From Nephrocerus scutellatus (lineage: Eukaryota; Arthropoda; Insecta; Diptera; Pipunculidae): a stretch of DNA of 64,000 nt. A program made the position numbers and the translations under genes. Shown here in pieces: positions 53,524 through 64,000 of the stretch. Every line of letters begins with the position of its first letter. The stretch's first letter is position 1. The stretch spans positions 50,580,019-50,644,018 of the forward strand of contig OX352761.1 in NCBI GenBank assembly GCA_947095585.1, in the 5' to 3' direction. The notes under the pieces were generated by a model. That model did no database searches, was not told the origin of the DNA, and was given only the letters and a program-made list of their open reading frames with translations.

Positions 53524-54049
53524 ATGGGCCCCTCAGGTAGGAGAACTGGTATACCGCCACCGCCCCCTCTCGTCCGCAGCCAACCAATTCTCGGCCAAAT
53601 TAGCCCCAAGATTTATCGAACCATACTTAATAAAAAAGAAACTCTCACCAGTAATCTATGTCTTGGAAGTTGAAAGCAAAAAGACCATAACCGCACACAT
53701 TAAAGATTGCAAACAATTACCGGAACAAGTACCAATCGAAAATCCCGATACCGCAGGTATGGACACAAATACTACCACTACTACTACAACTGCTACCACC
53801 ATCGCTACCAACGCTACCGTCGAACCAACTACCACGAATGGTCGACCAACACGCACCTTCGAAGGATACCGGGTCGTGAACGGCACAATGTCACAGGAGG
53901 AGATTGCGGCCATAATGTGTCTGACCACACCGCGACCATCCAGGAAATTCAAGTTATGGACCTCTGAGGGAAAAATGGCCGGCGTCAAACACCACCCAGG
54001 AATTATCCACCTGACGTCCCTGGAATCTAAGAATCTAACTGTACGCTGA
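53524..54049 (+). pseudogene. Gypsy-3 Pol C-terminus with extra tail
   Basis: This continues in the integrase frame after the TGA: QVGELVYRHRPLSS, then APRFIEPYLIKKKLSPVIYV (the chromodomain-position small barrel) and HIKDCKQLPEQ. After that comes a Thr-rich linker encoded by ACC/ACT repeats (53770-53830), then a tail of about 70 residues, RPTRTFEGYRVVNGTMSQEE, IAAIMCLTTPRPSRKFKLW and HPGIIHLTSLESKNLTV, ending at 54047. I do not recognise the tail domain. Confidence 0.7.
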
Positions 54050-54345
54050 CCCTCAGCCCACCGCCCGGAGACAACAACTAACAAAAAAAAATAAAAAATT
54101 AAGCATATTAAACCAAAAAAAAAATGAAGTATATTAAACCAGAACAAACAAAAAAAAATGAAATATTTTTAAACCGGAAAAGAGAAAAAAAAATGAAGCA
54201 TATTAAACCAAAAAAAAAATGAAGTATATTAAACCAGAACAAAAAAAAATGAAATATGTTTAAACCGAAAAAAAAAAAAACAATGAAGTATAGTAAACCA
54301 GAAAAAAAAATGAAGTAAATTAAACCGGAAAAAAAACCAATTATA
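54050..54345 (+). repeat. A-rich imperfect tandem repeat
   Basis: Alternating units AAAAAAAATGAAGTATATTA and AACCAGAACAAAAAAAAATG / AACCGGAAAA recur about eight times every 30-60 bases. It lies in the Gypsy-3 3' untranslated region. Confidence 0.85.
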
Positions 54346-54712
54346 AATTGTATTATTATATCTTTGGAGGTGATTGGCGCTTAAAATAAAGGTCATCCCA
54401 TCAAATAGCAAAGAGCGACCACACCCAAGAGACCAATAACAACTACTTTCTATTACAACTTTCTTTTTCCTATGTTAACACATAAATAATCATATCAATT
54501 AATAATTTGTCAAAATCTTTTTATATTTCTGATGCCGATGTATTCCGATTGCATACAGTATAACAATACAATCACAATTAAGTATATTTCCTTGTATTTA
54601 ATATAAGCACTTTTTTTCGTAACAAAAAAAAAATTATTATTACATAGACAGTAAGGACAAGACATGAGAAACAAAACCCTTATTACAAACCACCCCCCAC
54701 GTAAGAGGGGAA
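54346..54712 (+). other. Gypsy-3 3' untranslated region with polypurine tract
   Basis: No env or other gene is seen. GTAAGAGGGGAA (54701-54712) is the polypurine tract directly before the second LTR. Confidence 0.65.
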
Positions 54713-56334
54713 TGTAACGAAGTGTTTTTCTACGCCGACAGCAAAAACACTTCGCCACAAACCATACGATTAACATACTACACATAATATACACGTTTAG
54801 CACTACGTCTGACATGTAGCTCAGTAGCGCCATGGAGATACTCCAACCCGTCGATCCGAAGTACGTGGGATCCGTGGGACCCGTACAAGCAAACCTTTTT
54901 TTTTACAGAAAGGCATATTGCCGTCGCCTACCACGTCAGACCCAATGGCACGTTGCATGAGCGATTGGCCGGAAAGTCAACATGCCCGAGATCAAATCCC
55001 AGGCGAGGAAAAATATTTTTTTCATAAAAACTCGCGAATACCAGGTCTACGTATACCGATCGCCCGGCCAAAAATATACCAGATATTAGCGCCACGGAGA
55101 AGTCTCCAGCCAAGATACCGACCAAACACCAAATCACAGGTTCAAGGGTGTGGTCGGGCATTTGTTTTTGACAAGCGAAGGGAAGAATTGTATAACAATA
55201 TAAGAGCTGAGAAAAGCAAGAAATTATATTTTCCAAATCAGCGACAATATAATTCCCCATCGGTCGTCAAAAATATAAAAGTATCAAGACCGCCACGAAC
55301 CACTGAAGTCATGGTGGAGTAACCCTGACCGAAGTTTATTACCAAGGCCATTTATTCACACCACAAGGAACTCTGTTCCAATATCCGCACTCTTCACCGA
55401 GAGCACCAGGGACAATTTTGTCCAATAAATTCCGCGTCACTCTTCCAGTGATTAACCGTACGTCCAAGTCCATTAGGGACACGCCGCTCGTTAGACGGGG
55501 CCACTACTGTTTGATCTACAACTTGTTTGACTCAAACTTTACCGTCCGAGTCCAGAGAGAACATTAGGGGCACGCCGCTCGTTAGACGGGGCCACTACTG
55601 TTTGATCTACAGCTTCTTTGACTCAAACGTCACCGTCCAAGTCCAGAGAGAACAATAGAGGCACGCCGCTCGTTAGACGGGGCCACTACTGTTTGATCCA
55701 CAACTTGGTTGACTCAAACTCTCCCGTCCAAGTTCACAGAGAACAATAGAGGCACGCCGCTCGTTAGACGGGGCCACTACCGCTAAATCTGCCACTTGTG
55801 CAACTGAAAACTTAACCGTCCGTCCAAGTTCGGAACACCCGTAGAGGCACGCCGCTCGTTTGACGGGGCCGCTACTGTTGAACCTACGACTTGTTCGGCT
55901 TCACAACTCGGCAGCCTGGTCGTCACCAAGCTCCCCCCCCCCGCGTGCCTTCCAATAAGGCTAGCTGCCCACCAAGAGCGGTACGAGTGACACGTCACAC
56001 ATACCCACCCCAGTTGTGTGGCACCATCCGACCCCAGTTGGGAATGCGCACCGGCGCGAAACCTTACCCTATAATGTCGAGATATAGAGCGCTATATATA
56101 TAGCAAACACCTCCGATCCGCTACACCCCGCCGTGACATCGACATACCGACCGATACCGACTGACGCCATAATTTGGCCAAGTACCACCCGTAGAATAAG
56201 TTATAGTAAGTAGATTCAAGAATAGTGTAAATAAATTTTATAATTAAACCGAAGTATAAATTTTTTAATTTGTAACAACCCACCATCTGAACCCTGGGTG
56301 ACCGGCGAGCGTCACCCGAGCGAAACTCGTTACA
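54713..56334 (+). mobile_element. Gypsy-3 second LTR
   Basis: TGTAACGA to TCGTTACA, 1622 bases, nearly identical to 42804-44430 including the hairpin, the LTR open frames, the five 91-bp units, TATA and AATAAA. The C run is shorter (8 against 14 or more). It has an internal region on both sides, so it is both the 3' LTR of copy 1 and the 5' LTR of copy 2. Confidence 0.93.
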
Positions 56335-56572
56335 AATTTGGCACCCGAGCAGGGACGTTTCGTCCACATCATTCCACCGACCGCCCGTAGCATACACTAT
56401 ATTAGCAGCAACGCGTGTTGGTAGCAAATCATAGTAGTAGCAAAGGTAATAGATTAAAGTGGTGAAAGCGTCACCCAAAGATAAATTCTTGGCCACCAAA
56501 CGGCGAGTGGTCAACCCAAAATCCAGTCATCAGAAGACACAATTTTTTTTAAGAAGAAAACTGTACGTAGCA

Positions 56573-57899
56573 ATGGCCAGCGAAGGAACCAGTCTGAACG
56601 CCAACGAAGTCTATCTGCTGAAGAAAGACGAACTCGTGGCAGAACTGACACAACGTGGTATGGATAACACAGGCACCGTAGACGAGCTGCGGAAACGACT
56701 ATCCGGCAACATCCGCAAACACAAGTCGTGTGTAGACCTGACCGCCTCCGTAACCCCCGCTAAATACGAAAGCCACCAAGTGAAACCGCCTATTATACCG
56801 ACAATATCGCTCTCTCCGATGGAAGCAAAGCAACCAGCCGATGAGGCTCCAATTGCCGTCTATCGCATATCCGACGCTGAGGTGATGGATAAAGTACGCC
56901 GGTGGAACGTGCGGTATAATGGTTCGGGTAGCCCACTCGAATTTTTGGAGCGAGCGAGTGGAAGAATTAGCCGAGTGCTACCAGGTCCCACTCGACCGCA
57001 TCGTTCGCACACTACCGGAGTTACTCAAAGCGACCGCCTTAACCTGGTATAGAAATAATAAGGAACTCCTGGGTACTTGGTACGAATTCAGTACCGAACT
57101 GCGGAAGTTATTCCTCCCCTACCGATTCTCCACTCATCTCCGTGACCAAATACGGAATCGAACACAAACATCGAAGGAAAAGGGGAAGGAATTTATCACA
57201 GCAATACAGGCCTTGATGAGATGGCAAACAACACTCACACCCGAAGAAAAACTTGACCAGATTTACGATAATCTCCGTCCCGAGTACCCCCACTACGTAA
57301 AAAGGCGAGAATTTCCTACACTACCGGAACTCACCACACTGGTCGAGGAGTTCGAACACCTGCAAACACCCGGCCATCCGACCAAACACACCGATGTCAA
57401 GACCTCCATTCCGACCAGCCCCCGCGCCCTACCGGCAAGCCACGCCACAGTACCGCCCAGCTGCACCGCTGCCTCAGTCGGCCCTCACCGCCTACCAACC
57501 ACAAGGGAAGACCGCCCGACCAACCGACGCCGCATACCGCCCAAGTGCGCCGCTGCACCAAGCGACCGCCCAGGCATACTACCCACCGATACAAGTCACT
57601 CACCCGATAGAGGCATTGTATCACCAAACAACACCGCCACAACAAACGGCAGTACCTACCTACCAGCCGCAACTATAGACCGCCCGACCAAATGACGTCC
57701 CAACCATCGGTGGACCACCACAACCGTATCCAGCGTCACCACTACCCAATCCCGAGTATGACCACCGAACCTGCTGCTGGACCTATGGCCAGCCAGGACA
57801 TCAACGAGGATCCTGCCAACACCGACGGATATTCTGCTCGTACTGCGGAACCGATGGAGTACAAAGCCACAACGCCACCGGGCCGTCCAAGCCAGTGAG
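56573..57899 (+). pseudogene. Gypsy-3 Gag with SAP-like motif, copy 2
   Basis: Nearly identical to 44669-45957, with the same doubled GCGA frame change near 56950. It keeps 38 bases near 57508 that copy 1 lacks. As a result the Pro/Gln-rich segment (57394 onward) and the zinc knuckle CWTYGQPGHQRGSC (about 57775) share one frame, interrupted by a single TAG at 57676. Confidence 0.85.
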
Positions 57900-57906
57900 A
57901 CGTTAG

Positions 57907-58383
57907 ACGCCCCCGATACCGCTACCCCTAGTCTCACCTCGTACACTCTACCAATAGAATTCTGCCACCACCCATACAACGCAGTGATTGATACCGGGGC
58001 AGGCAGATCCTGCATAGGCAAAGACATCAGAAATATTTGCATAGCCGCCAACATACCAGTCCATCCGATCGAGATCACGTTCTCGCTAGCGGACAAGTCC
58101 CCCGTCACCGCCCACCAAGCATACACACTTGCTATACGAGTGGACGTTCCACAAAGAATTCGTTTATATACCAAAATTGATGGACAATTTCCTCATCGGT
58201 ACAGATTTTCTAGCGAAACACGATTTTACGATAAATAGAGGTAGTGAGATTATGACCGCCCAAAGCGAGCCCACACCCCCGACACTACGAAACTTGTCAA
58301 CCGAGACAGAAACATTAAACATACTACTAGCCGAAGAACTACCTACCTTCGAGCGTCTCACAGGATTAACCACCGACCGTTAA
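57907..58383 (+). pseudogene. Gypsy-3 protease, copy 2
   Basis: Counterpart of 45965-46440 with the same frame change and final stop. D-T-G is present in VIDTGAGRSCI. Confidence 0.85.
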
Positions 58384-58394
58384 AGCACAGATAC

Positions 58395-59632
58395 ATGCCC
58401 AGAAACCCGGCAATGCAGGCAGTCATTAACACCGAGATTGACCAATTGCTTGTGGAAGGGAAGATAGAACCATCCCGAAGCCCATACAGCTCACCTATAG
58501 TACTGGTACGGAAGAAGCAAGGCACATGGAGGTTGTGCGTGGATTACCGCCAACTGAACGCAATATCCATAAAAGATGCATATCACCTACCTCAGATACA
58601 ACACATACTGGACAAGTTAAAAGGAGCCAAATATATATCGACCATTGACCTGAAGCAAGGATGCTGGCAAATACCTCTCCAACCAAGCAGTCGGCCATAC
58701 ACCGCCTTTACCGTCCCGGGCCGAGGTTTGTTTCAGTGGAGGATAATGCCATTTAGGCTACACTCTGCGCCTGCCACTTTCCAACGTCTGCTCGAATAAA
58801 TTATTAGCCACGAACTAGAGCCCTTTGCATTCGCATACTTAGATGACATCATAGTGATTGGTCGCACTTTCTCCGAACACATGATCGCACTAAAGGAGGT
58901 ATTCCGTCGGCTAAAGCAGGCCCGATTAAAGATAAACCCAGACAAATGCGAATTTGGCCGTTCCGAGATGCGATATCTAGGGCATATGGTGAACCAAGAG
59001 TGAATCCATACAGACCCGAGCAAGGTAGAGGCAATCCGCAACCTAATGGCACCCCGAAACATCAAGGAATTACGCAGAATATTGGGGATCGCCTCATGGT
59101 ACCGAAGGTTCGTAACAAATTTCTCAACCGTAGCCGCTCCATTAACACGCTTATTAAAGAAAACCCAGAAGTGGGTATGGCAGACCGCCCAGGAAGAAGC
59201 ATTTCAGTTATTGAAACAAAAGCTAACGGAAGCCCCCATCCTTGCCTGCCCAGACTTTACCAAGCCGTTCCTCCTCCAAACGGACGCCAGCGCCGAAGGA
59301 CTAGGCGCCGTACTGTCCCAGACGATAGAAACCCAAGAGAGGGTAACTGCATACGCAAGTCGCACATTAACCGACGCCGAACGAAATTATTCGGTCACCG
59401 AGAAAGAGTGTCTCGCCGTCGGCTGGGGAATCCGAAAAATGAGGCCTTACTTAGAGGGATACCATTTCATCGTACACACCGATCACAATTAAATGGCTAA
59501 ACAATCTGGAGAATCCATCGGGTCGCCGTTGGGCAATAGAGTTGCAGCAATTCGATTTTGATATCCGCTACCGGAAGGATTCACTAAACACCGTCGCGGA
59601 CGTACTCTCTAGGCATCCCACCAAAAAGTCAC
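58395..59632 (+). pseudogene. Gypsy-3 reverse transcriptase and RNase H, copy 2
   Basis: Counterpart of 46453-47690. It has a copy-specific stop at 58797-58799 (CAA... of copy 1 reads TAA after an ATC-to-AAT change), ahead of the intact YLDD box, plus the shared stop at 59001 and the shared frame change at the end of RNase H. The rest of the RT and RNase H motifs are as in copy 1. Confidence 0.88.
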
Positions 59633-60284
59633 CAGTGCGGCTATTGCTACTGTTGTATTTCAGTATTTATCATTTATTGTATATCAGTAATATAGGAAAT
59701 ACGCTTATCGACTTATAAGTGTGTAAGCGGCCGACTGCTACGAGCAACGAGTCGAAGAAGACTGGTTGTGCACTCACATTGCCATTTACACATGGCGTGA
59801 TGTGTAGACATAACAGCTCTTCCCCTCTTTATTATACAAAAGTTTAATATATTACGAAAATTAATTTTACACAGTTATAATGTGATTATCTTAAATCTAG
59901 AATCTTAATTAATTTCTATTTGTTAAAAAACCATTTGTTCCATTATTTATAATTATAATTCAGTTTCAGATTCCAATTTTTTGTTATAATACTAAAATAT
60001 TTTCACGTAATATAAATCGATTCAACTACCATAATTTTTCGTTTATAACTAGCTTTCATAAACCAGTCTCTCTGGAACCTTACGATTCCGTTCTGAACGC
60101 CGTAACTGTGACATCGGCTCAGAAACTCCTATACCTGATTCAACCGCTTCCGTACTTAGCTCGGCAGACGACTGTTGGCTGGTATGATTATTTAGTAATT
60201 TGTTGCTGTTGGGAATGATTCTTTATTAATTATGGTTGTTGTGTTTTCCGGTGTTCTTGTACTATTTGTAAGTGGGGTGTTGAT

Positions 60285-61796
60285 TTAACTTGGAGTTTTT
60301 TCTATTGCATCAAATTTTAATTGTTCGGTTCCGTTATCGTCATCATTCCATTTATTTTCTTCTAAAGGTTTATCGGATTTTACGTTCGGACCTATTTTCC
60401 TCATTTGGTCAACATGACGTTTCCAGATTCGACCATCATCCAATTTTACTATAAAATGCAATTTGCCCTCAGTTTCTACCACTTCCCCAAATCTCCACTT
60501 GTTTGCTGACAAATAATCGCGTACGGCAACTCGATCGTGCATTTTAAATTTTGTATGTTTGTCTGACATATTGTCATGTCGTCTTTGTGTGTCACAAGGC
60601 ATCATTACATCTAATCTTGAACGTATTTGACGCCCAAACATTAACATAGTTGGTGATTTCCCTGTCGAAGGGTGTATTGCTCGTCGATAGGCTAGTAGTA
60701 TGTTGCTTAATTCTTTGGGCAATTCGTTTTTATTGCCTTTAATGGCCTTTAATTTATTTTTAAATGTTTGAACATACCTCTCCGCTTGGCCATTTGTCGC
60801 TGGGTGGTAGGGGGCTCCTTGTTTGTGTTGGATGCCATTCTTCTTTAACTCCTTGAACTCGTAAGAAGTGAACTGGGTTCCCCAGTCGCTGACTAGGATG
60901 CATGGTATTCCAAACGTGCTAAAGATCTGTCGACATTTTTCTATTGTAGTCTCTGTGGTTAGGTTTGGAATTATGTGGATTTCTGGCCATTTTGTAAACG
61001 CATCCACAAGAATAAAAAAATAACTTCCCTGGAATGTTCCAGCGAAATCCACGTGCACTCGTTCAAATGGTTTATCCATTTCCCAACAATGGATTGGTTG
61101 TGTTTTCTTGCTTTCCGGGCGAGTCGACTGGCATGCATTACAGTCCATGACCATTTTTTCGATGTCTCGGTCCATATTTTCCCACCAACAATATCCTCTT
61201 GCAAGTGACTTCATCTTTGTCATTCCAAAATGAGCAGAATGCAGTTCTTGAAGTACTCGCCCTCGGAGGTCCTTAGGTATGTACACACGAATGTTGCGCA
61301 TGAGGCAATCGCTCTGTAGAGCAAATTCTGATTGATTAATTCCAAATCGGTCTCTTGGCTCACATTCACGGCCATATCGCAGAGCTGTAATCAATGTTTT
61401 AACGTTTTCATCTTTCTTGGTTACCTCTGCTAATTCTTCCATATTGACAGGCAACATTGTAATTGCGGCTATTTCAACAACGTCGATTTCTTCGATAGCT
61501 TGAGAGATGTCGGCGACCGGTAATCGCGACATGGCATCGGCATTTGCGTTCTCTTTCGATTTTTTACATCGTATTTCATACCTGAAGTATTCAAGAAAAA
61601 TTGCATAATGTTGCATACGAGTAGCGGACAGGATCGGTAAGCTTTTTTTGGGAGAAAGTATTTGGGATAATGGTTTATTGTCCGTTACCAGTATAAATTT
61701 TCTTCCCCAAACGTACTGGTAGAATCTTTTAATGCCGAATACTATTGCGTATGCTTCACGATCTATTTGGCTATAACGCTGTTGCACCTCTGACAA
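60285..61796 (-). CDS. Mag-1 RNase H end and integrase, copy 2
   Basis: Open for 503 codons, with the same predicted residues as 48343-49854, including the DDE triad and the Trp after the second Asp (VSDWGTQF). The only base differences noticed are silent. Confidence 0.88.
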   Translation of the reverse strand: MSEVQQRYSQIDREAYAIVFGIKRFYQYVWGRKFILVTDNKPLSQILSPKKSLPILSATRMQHYAIFLEYFRYEIRCKKSKENANADAMSRLPVADISQAIEEIDVVEIAAITMLPVNMEELAEVTKKDENVKTLITALRYGRECEPRDRFGINQSEFALQSDCLMRNIRVYIPKDLRGRVLQELHSAHFGMTKMKSLARGYCWWENMDRDIEKMVMDCNACQSTRPESKKTQPIHCWEMDKPFERVHVDFAGTFQGSYFFILVDAFTKWPEIHIIPNLTTETTIEKCRQIFSTFGIPCILVSDWGTQFTSYEFKELKKNGIQHKQGAPYHPATNGQAERYVQTFKNKLKAIKGNKNELPKELSNILLAYRRAIHPSTGKSPTMLMFGRQIRSRLDVMMPCDTQRRHDNMSDKHTKFKMHDRVAVRDYLSANKWRFGEVVETEGKLHFIVKLDDGRIWKRHVDQMRKIGPNVKSDKPLEENKWNDDDNGTEQLKFDAIEKTPS

Positions 61797-62805
61797 TGTT
61801 TGAGATGCGTATTGAATTGGTCGTTCCGTCTGGAAAAATATGAGTTAAAACGGCCCCCACGCCATACGGACTAGCATCCGTGGCCAATACCAAGGGTAGC
61901 TTCGGATCGTAATGCGTCAGTACTATGTCAGATTGCATATTCCGCCTGACGGCTAAAAAGGAGCGTTCGCAACTGTCCGTCCATTTGAATGGTACATCAT
62001 TTTTTAACAAATTATTTATTGGGTATAATATGGTGCTTAAATTTGGAAAAAATCTGCCGTAATAATTAATAAACCCCACATAAGCACGTACCTGATCTTT
62101 GTTTTCGGGGCGCTTCATGTTTTGGATGGCATCGATTTTGCTATTCATTTTGTGAATTCCGTGTCGATCAATTACATAGCCACAATACTCGATCCTTTCT
62201 GCCATGAATTCAGATTTTCCTAAATTTACACGCATGTTGTAGTATTCAAGCCGTTTAATCACTTCTTCTAAGCGTTTCAGGTGTGTTTTGTCGTCTGGCG
62301 CGGTTATTTTAATATCATCTAGGAATACGGTAACGCCCGGGATGTCCCCAAGGATCTGTTCCATATAACGTTGCCACTTGGCTGGTGCGCAGACAATACC
62401 GAACATCATACGTTTTGGGCGGTACAATCCTTTGTGCGTACTCAAGGTAAGTAATTTTCGGTCATCCGGGTGGATTTCTAGTTGGAGATAGGCGTTTGAC
62501 AAGTCCATTTTTGTAAACTTTTTCCCACCGGCCATCGAAGCGAAAAGTTCGTCAATTGAAGGCAAGGGATATTCATCTACCTGCAAAAATTGGTTGATTG
62601 TGGCTCTATAGTCACCACATATGCGAACTTGGTTATTCTTTTTCCGTACTGCTACGATCGGTGTAGCCCATTCGCTGGAATCCACTTTTTCTAAAATGTC
62701 CTCATTTACGAGTTTCTCTAATTCGGCTTCAACTATTTTGATGAGTGAGAAAGCTACTCGTTTTGCTTTAATAAATACTGGAGCTGCATTTTGTTTAAGA
62801 TACAA
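61771..62805 (-). CDS. Mag-1 reverse transcriptase and start of RNase H, copy 2
   Basis: Same as 49829-50863, with the same terminal frame change. One visible amino-acid difference (Asp to Asn in the IDAIQ-M segment near 62120) lies outside the active site. Confidence 0.88.
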   Translation of the reverse strand: MYLKQNAAPVFIKAKRVAFSLIKIVEAELEKLVNEDILEKVDSSEWATPIVAVRKKNNQVRICGDYRATINQFLQVDEYPLPSIDELFASMAGGKKFTKMDLSNAYLQLEIHPDDRKLLTLSTHKGLYRPKRMMFGIVCAPAKWQRYMEQILGDIPGVTVFLDDIKITAPDDKTHLKRLEEVIKRLEYYNMRVNLGKSEFMAERIEYCGYVIDRHGIHKMNSKIDAIQNMKRPENKDQVRAYVGFINYYGRFFPNLSTILYPINNLLKNDVPFKWTDSCERSFLAVRRNMQSDIVLTHYDPKLPLVLATDASPYGVGAVLTHIFPDGTTNSIRISNIVRGATAL

Positions 62806-62937
62806 TCTGGCCTGAATGTCTGTGATTTATCCTGTAGTTCCCGAAAACACTCGTTCATATTTCTTTATCAACTTTGGTATCTCTGAATTAATTTGTCCAC
62901 TTTCTTCTAATTGATGCACTACGTTGAGTTGTTTTTC

Positions 62938-63997
62938 TTAGACATCCTTCCAATTGAGCTTAAGTTGACGCAGCCATTCCCGTCCAAGCAATGGGTTTCG
63001 TTGTGATCGTACAATGTACATCTTTAGTCGAATGTGTTGATTACCGATTGAAGATTTGACGTTTACATTGAGGAAACCAACGCACTCAAGCTTCTTGCCG
63101 CAGTAACTTATTAATTCGGTGTCCGTCTTCTGAATTTGCATTTTACCAAAATTACGTTTTGCATCTGCCAAGCCAACCACAGTAACGGGTGAACCGGTAT
63201 CTATTTCGAAAGAAAGAAAGACATTATTAATACATAATTTACAACACATTTTGGAACGAAGTTTTATTCTCAAGTCATGTTTATTGACGTCTCCTTGTTC
63301 GCTCTGCAACTGTAGTAGTTCCTCCACTCTTAAGTTTTCCACCCAGTTCTCTTCCAGCTGGTTCGATGATGGTAGATTTTGTCTTGCTTTGAAACATGCT
63401 TTTGTATGTGCCCCTTCTTTTGCAGTAAGAGCACGTTAAATTTCTATAGTTGCCTTTGTTGGTGGAATGTGATTTTCCACCACAGCGATAACAGTTATAT
63501 GTACTCGAACTGACCTGTGCCGTTGCATATTTCGGTGATGGGCTGTGATTTTTTTGTTGTTTCTGGCTGTTATCTATTTGCTTTACAAAATTGATCGATG
63601 TTTCGCTCGAATGATGAATTTCAGCGCCACCTTTTTCCGAAAGTTCTATTGATTGGGCAAGTTCTAATGCTGAAGTTAATGTCAAAGTCTTCTTTTCTAA
63701 AAGTCGACTCTGGATTCGTTGAGTTCTGAGACCGTAGACAAACTGATTTCCCAAAGCTGTCATTAGAAAGGTCTCGAAATTACAATCTGTAGACAATCTT
63801 CGCAATGCGATCAAAAATTCCTCGCATGTCTCTCCCTCTCTTTGTTTCCGTGAATGGAAACGATAGTTGGCCAGTATTTCGTTCGGCGCTGGATCAAAAA
63901 GTGCGGTTAGCGTGTTGGTTATTTCCCGAAATGTCTTTGTTGTAGGCTTCTCCGGCGCTATTTTATCGCACAGCATATTGTATGTCTCCGCACCCAT
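62938..63997 (-). pseudogene. Mag-1 Gag-protease, copy 2 (frameshifted, 5' end outside window)
   Basis: Counterpart of 50996-52060. Two one-base losses near 63402 and 63420, inside the second zinc knuckle, break the frame. Capsid and first knuckle are read from 63997 to about 63420, and the protease (FEIDTGSPVTVV) in the frame of 63342-62938. Copy 1 is intact here. Confidence 0.88.
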
Positions 63998-64000
63998 ATA

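Larger units (their letters stand above)
59646..64000 (-). mobile_element. Mag-1, second copy (cut by the window end)
   Basis: The target GCTAC (59646-59650) and LTR (59651-59815) stand at the same Gypsy-3 position as in copy 1, offset by 11942 bases. The far LTR is outside the window. The internal sequence is nearly identical to 47874-52060. Confidence 0.93.

Overview
This is insect nuclear DNA, most likely from a fly (Diptera), and almost certainly heterochromatin-like: I find no intact host gene. The window is dominated by decayed, nested mobile elements. The dipteran call is inference. It rests on the mix of families: LOA, Jockey, RTE and CR1/L2-type LINEs, BEL/Pao, several Ty3/gypsy lineages including an errantivirus-like one, mariner, PIF/Harbinger and a DINE-1/helentron-like tandem repeat. 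The AT-rich, microsatellite-rich spacers also fit.

Layout. (1) 1-1530: AT-rich spacer and a SINE tail. (2) 1533-6436: a BEL/Pao element with two LTRs, a large internal deletion and an internal tandem duplication. (3) 6437-14961: a graveyard with a DINE-like tandem repeat, a Jockey LINE fragment, scattered PIF/Harbinger pieces, a tRNA-derived SINE, two parallel CR1/L2-type LINE 3' ends, a mariner scrap and a BEL scrap. (4) 15050-37560: a multi-layer nest. A minus-strand LOA-type LINE (LOA-B) is split by a minus-strand RTE LINE. The RTE is split by a plus-strand Ty3/gypsy tandem (Gypsy-1, 17121-34732, 4-bp target duplication AGTT). Gypsy-1 carries a near full-length LOA-type LINE (LOA-A) inside its 5' LTR, and a truncated copy of the same LINE in its middle LTR. 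(5) 37560-41210: Gypsy-2, an errantivirus-like element lacking integrase, beside an antisense MADF-domain ORF. (6) 42804-64000: Gypsy-3, a long-LTR Ty3/gypsy element in tandem (LTR-internal-LTR-internal), with a period of about 11.9 kb. Each internal region carries the same minus-strand Mag-like element (Mag-1) at the same site. The second copy runs off the window.

How the parts relate. The two tandem arrays (Gypsy-1 and Gypsy-3) share frame-breaking lesions and nested insertions between their copies. The units were therefore duplicated as DNA after the elements had decayed, by unequal exchange or by misassembly, and not by new retrotransposition. Within Gypsy-1, Gypsy-3 and Mag-1 the gene order is the usual gag-protease-RT-RNase H-integrase. 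Mag-1 copy 1 keeps nearly complete gag and pol frames; most other coding regions are broken. Element labels (Gypsy-1 and so on) are mine, and lineage names are inferred from motifs without a database search.
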